Assembly: GCA_003503535.1 (NCBI GenBank)
Contig: DOCI01000194.1
Location: forward strand, 22,600-28,083
Reading direction: 5' to 3'
DNA length: 5,484 nt
Origin: Planctomycetaceae bacterium
GTDB taxonomy: Bacteria > Planctomycetota > Planctomycetia > Planctomycetales > Planctomycetaceae
The notes below the pieces were generated by a model, which saw only the letters and a program-made list of their open reading frames with translations, had not been told where the DNA came from and searched no databases. Both the position numbers and the translations under genes were made by a program. Shown here one piece after another: positions 1 through 5,484 of the stretch; position 1 is the stretch's first letter; every line of letters starts with the position of its first letter.

Positions 1-1
1 C

Positions 2-2077
2 GGTGGTCAGGCTGCTCTGCTGGGGAATACGATTTATCTCGCTGGTGGGCAGAACAGCCAGAAGTCGGCAATGAACAATTTCTGGACACTGGATCTCTCA
101 ATGAAGAATGATCCAGAAGCCTTTCACTGGAACAAGCTTGATGCATTTCCCGGCACTCCCCGAGCTTACAATATTACAGTTCAACAGCATAATGGATATG
201 AAGACTGCATTTATGTGATCAGCGGCCGAAATCAACAGGGCGAAACCGCTGAGTTCCTGAAAGATATCTGGGAATTTACGCCGCGAACAGGTGAATGGCG
301 ACGGCGAGCCGATGCTCCTCGAAGTGTTATGGCAGGCACCGGCATTGGATTCGGGCAGAGTCATCTCTTTATTCTGAGCGGCGATGATGGTGAGAATTTC
401 TTCAAAGCTGACGAACTACGCGACAATCATCCCGGTTTTCTACGGGAAGCGTTGAGGTATCACACGATCACTAACACCTGGAGCTCCGCAGGGCGCATCC
501 CGATGAATCAGGTCACAACGATTCCGGTCATGTGGGACAATCGAATTGTGATTGCCAGTGGAGAAATTCGACCACGTGTGCGAACTCCGAAAATATGGAG
601 CATTTCTCCTCAAAGCCATTCTGAAGGTTTTGGAGCAGTCAACTATTGTGTGCTCTTCGGATATCTATTGGCGATGGTTGGTGTCGGAGTTTACTTTGCA
701 CGTCGGAACAAGAATACAGACGACTATTTTCGCGGAGGCGGTCATATCCCGTGGTGGGCAGCCGGGTGCAGTATTTTCGCAACCATGCTTAGCTCGTTGA
801 CCTTCACTGGAATTCCTTCCAAAGCCTTCGCACAAGACTGGGTCTATGCCATTGGGAATTTTATGATCCCCGTGGTGGCCTTTGTCGGCGTTTACATCGC
901 CCTCCCGTTTTACCGGCGGATTGATGTCACCAGTGCTTATGAATATCTGGAGATTCGCTTCAACCGCAGCGTGCGATTGTTTGGAAGTGCCAGTTTCACC
1001 TTGTTCCACATTTTCCGTATGGCTGTCGTGATGTCTCTGACAGGTCTGGCGCTGGCGGTTGCCACACCGCTGACTCCGGAACAGTCGGTTTTGTTGATGG
1101 GAGTTCTCAGCATTATTTATTGCACAATGGGAGGGATCGAAGCGGTCATCTGGACCGATACTATTCAAACAGTCGTCCTGTTGGGTGGAGCATTGCTTGC
1201 ACTCATTCTAATGGTTAACGGGAGTGACGGGGGGTTTAGTGGATCTGCTCAACTGGCCTTTGATGCAGATAAGTTTCGACTGGCCAACTTCGATTGGGAT
1301 CCCTCCAGTGCTCAAATCGCTCTCTGGGTTGTGGTGGTTGGAGCGATCGGGCAGAACGTCTCCTCTTATACTGCTGATCAAGCTGTGGTTCAGCGATATA
1401 TGACAACGCCCACGGAAAAACTGGCTGCTCGATCGATCTGGTTAAATGCAATCATGACGATACCAGCGACGGTCCTGTTTTTCGGAATCGGCACAGCTCT
1501 GTTCGCGTTTTATCATTCACATCCGGAGAGACTTGATCCGACAATCACGACCGATCAGATCTTCCCCCTGTTTATTGCAAACGAAATGCCGATCGGTATT
1601 GCTGGCCTGATCGTCGCAGGCATTTTCTCTGCCGCTCAATCGACCGTCTCAACCAGTATGAATTCTACTGCGACAACCATCGTGACCGATTTCATGCGAC
1701 CGTTTAATGCTTGCAAGACGGAACGTGGCTATCTGATTTCAGCACGTACAATTACATTTCTGATGGGAGTGATGGGAACATTGCTGGGACTGATTTTTGT
1801 CAATCCGGAAATCAAATCGCTGTTTGATGCTTTCATCAAAATCATCGGCCTGTTCATGGGCGTTCTCGGCGGACTATTCGTTCTGGGTGCGGTGACTCGT
1901 CGTGCGAATTCCTTTGGAGCTCTGACGGGAGCTTTTGCCGGAACGGCCTTTATGTTTTATCTCTGGCGATTCACAAAAATCAACGGCTTTCTTTACACCG
2001 CCAGTGGTATCACGGTTTGCGTGACTGTTGGGTATCTGGCAAGCCTTTTCGTTGCCACTCAAGATTCCAAGAACTGA
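2..2077 (+). CDS. Kelch beta-propeller (NanM-like mutarotase) fused to sodium:solute symporter; 5' end outside window
   Basis: The frame is open from nt 2, 23 codons before the ATG at 71, and those codons encode a Kelch strand ([10 protein letters not shown]), so 71 is not the start. Of 691 visible residues, about 1-205 are Kelch repeats. AFPGTPR (48-54), a blade ending [12 protein letters not shown], and [14 protein letters not shown] (186-199) resemble, from memory, the first half of E. coli NanM (AFPGGPR; INGEAKPGLRT). That half here sits next to the membrane, suggesting a cyclically permuted propeller whose other blades are encoded upstream. Residues from about 211 form an SSS-family transporter with about 13 hydrophobic segments, the signature start [13 protein letters not shown] (377-389) and a Ser/Thr-rich helix, [12 protein letters not shown] (544-555), at the likely Na2 sodium site. 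An N-out, 13-helix topology, as in PutP, would place the propeller in the periplasm. Likely role: Na+-coupled uptake of sialic acid or a related sugar, with anomer conversion by the propeller. The transporter fold is secure; the substrate is inferred. The stop is TGA. Confidence 0.93.
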   Translation, partial: GGQAALLGNTIYLAGGQNSQKSAMNNFWTLDLSMKNDPEAFHWNKLDAFPGTPRAYNITVQQHNGYEDCIYVISGRNQQGETAEFLKDIWEFTPRTGEWRRRADAPRSVMAGTGIGFGQSHLFILSGDDGENFFKADELRDNHPGFLREALRYHTITNTWSSAGRIPMNQVTTIPVMWDNRIVIASGEIRPRVRTPKIWSISPQSHSEGFGAVNYCVLFGYLLAMVGVGVYFARRNKNTDDYFRGGGHIPWWAAGCSIFATMLSSLTFTGIPSKAFAQDWVYAIGNFMIPVVAFVGVYIALPFYRRIDVTSAYEYLEIRFNRSVRLFGSASFTLFHIFRMAVVMSLTGLALAVATPLTPEQSVLLMGVLSIIYCTMGGIEAVIWTDTIQTVVLLGGALLALILMVNGSDGGFSGSAQLAFDADKFRLANFDWDPSSAQIALWVVVVGAIGQNVSSYTADQAVVQRYMTTPTEKLAARSIWLNAIMTIPATVLFFGIGTALFAFYHSHPERLDPTITTDQIFPLFIANEMPIGIAGLIVAGIFSAAQSTVSTSMNSTATTIVTDFMRPFNACKTERGYLISARTITFLMGVMGTLLGLIFVNPEIKSLFDAFIKIIGLFMGVLGGLFVLGAVTRRANSFGALTGAFAGTAFMFYLWRFTKINGFLYTASGITVCVTVGYLASLFVATQDSKN

Positions 2078-2095
2078 TTAAATTTATTGGAACGA

Positions 2096-2168
2096 ATACA
2101 AGCACGAAGCGCAAGCGAGTGTGTAAAAGATTCATGTTGACTCACCCGCTTGCGCTTCGTGCTTGTAT
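2096..2168. repeat. Long inverted repeat (26-bp arms) between convergent genes; possible bidirectional terminator
   Basis: The arms 2096-2121 and 2143-2168 are reverse complements with a single mismatch (A2118 against C2146), around a 21-nt loop. The core arm reads AAGCACGAAGCGCAAGCGAG. The element starts 19 nt after the symporter stop and ends 74 nt before the uppP stop, so it lies between two convergent genes, where a stem-loop could end transcription from both sides. No clear T-run follows either arm, so intrinsic termination is unproven. A related copy lies at 3075-3116 in opposite orientation, which points to a dispersed repeat family (REP/REPIN or MITE-like) and not a one-off terminator. 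Confidence 0.88.
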
Positions 2169-2242
2169 ATAAAGTCGCAGGTCAGGCACAGTTTGATCTA
2201 CAGCGGATTGAATTCGCAACCATCACAGATGGAATGGTTCAC

Positions 2243-3046
2243 TTAGCCTTTGATTACTAAATACGCGATGGTGATCCACGAAGCAGCCAGGCAGTAAATG
2301 GCGAAGTATCGGAGCCGATTCTTGCGAACAATTTTCAGCAAGACTTCCAACGCTCCAATGCCAACGAGGAACGAAACAATTGATCCAACGGCTAAGACGG
2401 CAATCGGAGTCGCACCGGACTCACCCCGTGCGATATCGATTCCATGCAAAAGTGTGGCTCCTGTGATGGCGGGAATGGCGATGAGAAATGAAAACCGAGC
2501 CGCAGAAATTCGTGAGACACCGACCATCACACCACCAGCAATCGTACTCCCCGAGCGGGAAATCCCAGGCACAATTGCCATCGCTTGAAATAATCCGATT
2601 AAGACCGATTGTTTCCAGTCTGGAGTCTGGGGTTGATCGAGGGGTTCGGTTTCAACTTTCCCCAGCCAGTCACAAAGCCAGAGAAACAACGCGGTTACCA
2701 TCAATCCACAGGCAGCCACCATCGGAGTTTCAAAAGCGGCTTCGATGTAATCTTTCAATGTGAAGCCGACAATCACAATGGGAATCGTTGCCACGACAAT
2801 GGAAATCAGCATCTGAAAATCACGAAGGATGTGGATGAGATCTTTTCGGTAAACGACCAAAATCGATCCGAGCGTCCCCAAATGCAATGCGATATTGAGT
2901 GCCAGGTCATCTGCTCCCCCTGCCGCTTCGCCAGGAAGGAATTCGTTGACGATCACCAGATGACCTGATGAACTGATCGGAAGAAACTCGGCTATGCCCT
3001 GGACAATGCCCAGCAATAACACTTGAAACCATTGTTCGATATCCAT
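2243..3046 (-). CDS. uppP: Undecaprenyl-diphosphatase UppP (BacA family)
   Basis: This integral membrane enzyme removes one phosphate from undecaprenyl diphosphate, regenerating the lipid carrier used for peptidoglycan and other envelope polymers; overexpression in the family gives bacitracin resistance. The 267-aa length is normal. Both family signatures are present: the N-terminal [16 protein letters not shown] (17-32) with the conserved acidic residue E20, the serine cluster and H29, and the second [13 protein letters not shown] (160-172) with the conserved arginine R164. [10 protein letters not shown] (51-60) is also typical. Several hydrophobic helices fill the rest. The ATG at 3046 is supported by GGGAAG on the minus strand at 3062-3057, 10 nt upstream, and by the motif sitting at its usual distance from the N terminus. 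The gene lies 79 nt downstream of the HtrA-like gene on the same strand, so co-transcription is possible, but a repeat copy occupies the gap. It reads intact and complete, ending in TAA. Confidence 0.97.
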   Translation of the reverse strand: MDIEQWFQVLLLGIVQGIAEFLPISSSGHLVIVNEFLPGEAAGGADDLALNIALHLGTLGSILVVYRKDLIHILRDFQMLISIVVATIPIVIVGFTLKDYIEAAFETPMVAACGLMVTALFLWLCDWLGKVETEPLDQPQTPDWKQSVLIGLFQAMAIVPGISRSGSTIAGGVMVGVSRISAARFSFLIAIPAITGATLLHGIDIARGESGATPIAVLAVGSIVSFLVGIGALEVLLKIVRKNRLRYFAIYCLAASWITIAYLVIKG

Positions 3047-3056
3047 TCAAACATTT

Positions 3057-3062
3057 CTTCCC
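3057..3062 (-). promoter_or_regulatory. Probable ribosome binding site of uppP
   Basis: The minus strand reads GGGAAG here, 10 nt before the ATG at 3046. The spacing is slightly long. An out-of-frame ATG lies between the site and the start (ATGTTTGAATG), so the choice of start rests mainly on the protein alignment. Confidence 0.45.
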
Positions 3063-3074
3063 TGAACTTGAATC

Positions 3075-3116
3075 GTGAGTCAACTTGACACACTCGCTTG
3101 CGCACCGTGCTTGTAT
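3075..3116 (-). repeat. Degraded second copy of the 2096-2168 repeat, inverted orientation
   Basis: The stretch 3091-3116 matches the reverse complement of arm 2096-2121 at 24 of 26 positions; the only difference is AC where the other copy has TT. In addition, 3075-3084 (GTGAGTCAAC) matches the reverse complement of 2136-2145 exactly, so homology extends into the loop, with about 8 nt fewer between the two matching blocks. The second arm is not recognisable, so the long hairpin cannot form here. Instead 3075-3093 is itself an imperfect palindrome centred on C3084 (8 of 9 pairs). The copy lies between the stop of the HtrA-like gene and the start of uppP, within what would be the uppP leader. 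Confidence 0.82.
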
Positions 3117-3125
3117 CTGTATTAT

Positions 3126-5141
3126 TTAAAGTGTGCCCAGCAAGTCAAACCATGTCGCGATGTCATCATACTCTTCTTGAGTCGGTGGCGATTGTACTTG
3201 AGAAATCCAGACAGGAAGACCATGACTTTTGACAAATTCTTTCAATTTGCTTTGAATCTCATCAGTTAGATCTACGGTATATAACAGGGCGAAACGGAAT
3301 CGTTGGCCCGGTTCGTTGAATGGAAGATCGAATTTTCGAGGAATCGATTGAATAACGTTCCCGTGAATTCGACTACGGTGAGTGGTGCCAAACTCTATCA
3401 AAAACTCTGGTTGATTTCCGGTAATAAACAGCACTGTCGTATCTCGATCAATTGAATATTTCTGCTCGACATCATCCAGACAGGATTCCAACGCCAGCGT
3501 GTCGGCTGCTGTCCAGGCAACTCCCGGTTCTGTCAGCGGGCGAACCAGGAGAAACCCTCGAGTTCGACAGATGCGTTTCCATTGCGCCAGGTCTTCAGCA
3601 GGAAGTTGATCTCCCTGACTCGACATCCAGAGAATCAAACCGTAGCGCCGATCCGTCTGATAGTCTTCAGGCAGATAAATCTCATAATCCAGACTGGTCT
3701 CTGAAATTGTATTTTTCAGTTCGCCACTCTCTTTCAACTTCAATGCCTGATTCGGCTCACTTCCCGCAAAAGGTAAAGGAACTTCCACAGGGATGGTTTC
3801 GATGGCAGAAGATAATGTCACTTTCAGAAGTTTAGTTTCTCCCTCGCGAAGCAAGCCCAGCGTGACTTCCTCCCCCGCAGGTTTAACGGAAAGTTTCATC
3901 GAGAGTTCAAGGACATTCTGAATTTCTTCCCCATTCAACGAGGCGATCACATCGTTCTCCAGAATTCCCGCTTCCTCCGCAGCGGAGTCGGCAAGCACAG
4001 ATCGAATCGCGACGCCTGATTCATCTTCCGCAATTCGTTTCGGCAAAATCCCCAAAAAACCATGCTCAAATGTTTGTAACTCAGCGGCCAGCACCATCGA
4101 GACTTCTTCAGTGGAATCTCCACGGGAAACAGTCATCGAAACGGTATCCCCGGCATACTTTTGTCCGAGAACCTGCTTGAGCTGGGCGACCGATTTCACC
4201 TCTTTCCCTTCGGCAGTGAGCACGCGATCTTCAGCTTTTAATCCGGCTTCTGCCGCTGGAGAAGTTGGTCTGACTTCTTTAATGACAGGATCGGTCAGGA
4301 AGCCCGGGGTGGCAGAAAAACTGACTCCCATCAAACCCGGCTTTAAAGTCTCTCCAGCTTTGAGACGATCGAGTACCGCATAAATATCCTGCAATGGAAT
4401 CGCAAAACCGATTCCGGAATCGTACCAGTTCATCCCATCCATACTGCTTGTGCCTTGCGGCGAGAGTGGCGTGAGTATCCCCAGGACCTCTCCCTTCAGG
4501 TTTGTTAAAGGCCCACCATAATTTGCAGGAGAAACTTTAGCGTCTGTTTGAATCGCCTTCCCTTCAACGCGCCCCAATGCACTGACCAGTCCCAGCGAAA
4601 CATTCGGGCGACGAGCATCGTATGTTCGCCCCAGGGCCAGAACCCATTGCCCCACTTTAATTTCCTGAACAGGCACCGCCACGGCCGGGATTAATCCCGT
4701 CGCCTCGATTTTCAGTAATGTCGTTTTGCGAACTTCATCGCGTGCGACGATTTGAGCAGGGAGCCGATTATCGGTCTCAGGCAGTGTGACTAAAACCGTC
4801 GCGGGATTGGAAGCAAAATTGAAGGAACTCGTAATAATGTAACCATCTTCTGATACAATGACGCCGGTTGTCGGTCCTGATCCAGTCAACACGTCATCGA
4901 CAACATCGGCTCCACCAACGGTTTCAATTCGCACCAGACTCGGACTCGCCTGCAACATCGCCTGAGTAATGATTGATTCGGCATTCTCACCCGGAAACGG
5001 CGCAGCCCAGATTGGAGAATTGAGAATAAGGATCAGGCAGAGAATTCCGCATACTGTCACAAAAGATTTTCGGAGAGTTTTCGCCTCGCTGATACCTGTT
5101 TTGCTCATGTTATTGACACTGCTGGGTGGTAAAGAATACAT
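3126..5141 (-). CDS. Exported HtrA-like protein: inactive trypsin fold, two PDZ domains, hydrolase-like C-terminal domain
   Basis: The 671-aa protein begins with basic residues and a hydrophobic segment (about 26-46, ending NSPIWA before APFPG), a likely Sec signal peptide cut near 46/47; no lipobox is seen. Residues about 60-260 follow the DegP/HtrA trypsin fold ([15 protein letters not shown] at 92-106; [14 protein letters not shown] at 199-212; GIGFAIPL at 243-250), but the catalytic positions align to F107 (His), K139 (Asp) and Y208 (Ser). PDZ1 spans about 268-352 and PDZ2 about 360-446. Residues about 480-671 resemble an esterase-type alpha/beta-hydrolase (YEIYLPEDY at 486-494; FITGNQPEF at 572-580), where the usual G-x-S-x-G nucleophile is Q577. 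Probable role: extracytoplasmic peptide binding or scaffolding; the partner is unknown. The start is either the ATG at 5141 or an internal ATG at 5108 (residue 12), and neither has a convincing ribosome site. Domains are secure, loss of activity is an alignment-based inference, and the hydrolase assignment is moderate. Confidence 0.9.
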   Translation of the reverse strand: MYSLPPSSVNNMSKTGISEAKTLRKSFVTVCGILCLILILNSPIWAAPFPGENAESIITQAMLQASPSLVRIETVGGADVVDDVLTGSGPTTGVIVSEDGYIITSSFNFASNPATVLVTLPETDNRLPAQIVARDEVRKTTLLKIEATGLIPAVAVPVQEIKVGQWVLALGRTYDARRPNVSLGLVSALGRVEGKAIQTDAKVSPANYGGPLTNLKGEVLGILTPLSPQGTSSMDGMNWYDSGIGFAIPLQDIYAVLDRLKAGETLKPGLMGVSFSATPGFLTDPVIKEVRPTSPAAEAGLKAEDRVLTAEGKEVKSVAQLKQVLGQKYAGDTVSMTVSRGDSTEEVSMVLAAELQTFEHGFLGILPKRIAEDESGVAIRSVLADSAAEEAGILENDVIASLNGEEIQNVLELSMKLSVKPAGEEVTLGLLREGETKLLKVTLSSAIETIPVEVPLPFAGSEPNQALKLKESGELKNTISETSLDYEIYLPEDYQTDRRYGLILWMSSQGDQLPAEDLAQWKRICRTRGFLLVRPLTEPGVAWTAADTLALESCLDDVEQKYSIDRDTTVLFITGNQPEFLIEFGTTHRSRIHGNVIQSIPRKFDLPFNEPGQRFRFALLYTVDLTDEIQSKLKEFVKSHGLPVWISQVQSPPTQEEYDDIATWFDLLGTL

Positions 5142-5371
5142 GATGTAATTTATCCGCTGAAGTCAGAATTGAATGTCATTCTCACGAACACTTCACTCAA
5201 TTAGGAGAATGTATCCTCTACAGTGTCCTTAACACTAGGCTGGGAACTCAAGTACAAGAGGTTTTAAAGGGCTCGACTGGTTTCCGAATGTAAGCCTGAT
5301 GTTTACAATAGAATCGTCAGTTGCAGGTCAGATATGAATTTGGCTGGTCAAACTGGGAGAGAAATTGATCG
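5142..5371. promoter_or_regulatory. Divergent intergenic region between the HtrA-like and RimB-like genes
   Basis: This 230-nt gap must hold the promoters or leaders of two diverging genes. It contains a small inverted repeat, AGTGT-CCTTA-ACACT (5222-5236), and an AGGA/TCCT pair around 5203-5216, either of which could be an operator half-site or chance. No convincing promoter was found for the minus-strand gene. No RNA gene or small ORF can be supported. Confidence 0.4.
5281..5309 (+). promoter_or_regulatory. Possible sigma-70-like promoter for the RimB-like gene
   Basis: TACAAT at 5304-5309 matches the -10 consensus at 5 of 6 positions. The hexamer 17 nt upstream, TTTCCG (5281-5286), matches the -35 consensus at only 3 of 6. 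It lies about 60 nt before the ATG at 5372. The -10 is plausible and the -35 weak. Confidence 0.25.
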
Positions 5372-5484
5372 ATGAATGAACGACTAACAATTGGCTGGCG
5401 GGAACGGATCGATTTGCCAGACTGGGGCGTGCAGGGTATCGAAGCCAAATCGGATACGGGTGCCCGATCCTCAGCGGTGGATGT
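5372..5484 (+). CDS. RimB-type retropepsin-like protease ('ATP-dependent zinc protease' family), N-terminal part only
   Basis: The visible 37 complete codons begin [19 protein letters not shown] and continue to [14 protein letters not shown] at the window edge. IGWRE near the N terminus, followed about 20 residues later by K-x-DTGAR-[ST]-SA, is the hallmark of the family formerly called putative ATP-dependent zinc protease (DUF785), now seen as retropepsin-like aspartic proteases; DTGA carries the catalytic aspartate. Members often sit beside rimK, an ATP-grasp ligase that adds glutamates to ribosomal protein S6, and RimB trims that modification. The spacing from start to motif is normal for the family, supporting the ATG at 5372, and GGGAGA at 5355-5360 lies 11 nt upstream. 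The protein is presumably cytoplasmic. It is cut by the window end, so completeness and neighbours cannot be judged. Confidence 0.85.
   Translation, partial: MNERLTIGWRERIDLPDWGVQGIEAKSDTGARSSAVD

Noticed and set aside
71..73. ATG at 71 as the start of the symporter gene
   Set aside because: The frame stays open upstream to the window edge and those codons encode a Kelch strand; starting at 71 would cut through the propeller.
665..1168. Minus-strand open frame of 167 codons inside the symporter gene
   Set aside because: It is antisense to a strongly conserved transporter core, has low-complexity His/Gln-rich composition and no recognisable motif; a shadow frame.
2096..2168. CRISPR array or attachment site
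   Set aside because: There are only two arms in inverted orientation with one loop, not direct repeats with unique spacers, and no integrase or tRNA is nearby.
2298..2968. Plus-strand open frames opposite uppP
   Set aside because: They overlap the full uppP reading frame, whose family signatures are clear, and their translations show no domain or membrane pattern.
3452..3835. Plus-strand frame of 127 codons opposite the HtrA-like C-terminal domain
   Set aside because: Antisense shadow without recognisable features; the minus-strand frame has coherent secondary-structure pattern throughout.

Overview
The window looks like chromosomal DNA from a planctomycete, probably of the Planctomycetaceae (Gimesia/Rubinisphaera-like). 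This is inferred from the moderate GC content, mostly weak ribosome binding sites, a secreted trypsin/PDZ protein with an extra C-terminal domain, and a sodium symporter fused to a Kelch propeller. No rRNA or other marker gene confirms it.

Layout, left to right: (1) nt 1-2077, plus strand, is the 3' part of a gene for a Kelch beta-propeller (NanM-like sialic acid mutarotase type) fused to a sodium:solute symporter. Its reading frame is open to the left edge, so the true start lies outside the window and the ATG at 71 is internal. (2) nt 2078-2242 is a convergent gap with a strong 26-bp inverted repeat. (3) nt 2243-3046, minus strand, is uppP/bacA, undecaprenyl-diphosphatase. (4) nt 3047-3125 is a short gap with a second, degraded, oppositely oriented copy of the repeat. 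(5) nt 3126-5141, minus strand, is a 671-aa exported HtrA-like protein with a trypsin fold, two PDZ domains and an alpha/beta-hydrolase-like C-terminal domain; the catalytic residues of both enzyme folds appear to be replaced. (6) nt 5142-5371 is a divergent intergenic region. (7) nt 5372 to the end, plus strand, is the first 37 complete codons of a RimB-type retropepsin-like ('ATP-dependent zinc protease') gene, cut by the window edge.

The genes do not form an obvious single pathway. The symporter fusion suggests uptake of a sugar acid with anomer conversion outside the membrane. UppP recycles the lipid carrier for cell-envelope polymers. The HtrA-like protein probably acts outside the cytoplasm as a scaffold or binding protein, not a protease. 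Only the last gene in transcription order (uppP) could be co-transcribed with its upstream neighbour (the HtrA-like gene), across a 79-nt gap. The most unusual item is the doubly degenerate pseudo-enzyme; next are the symporter fusion and the paired inverted repeats around uppP.
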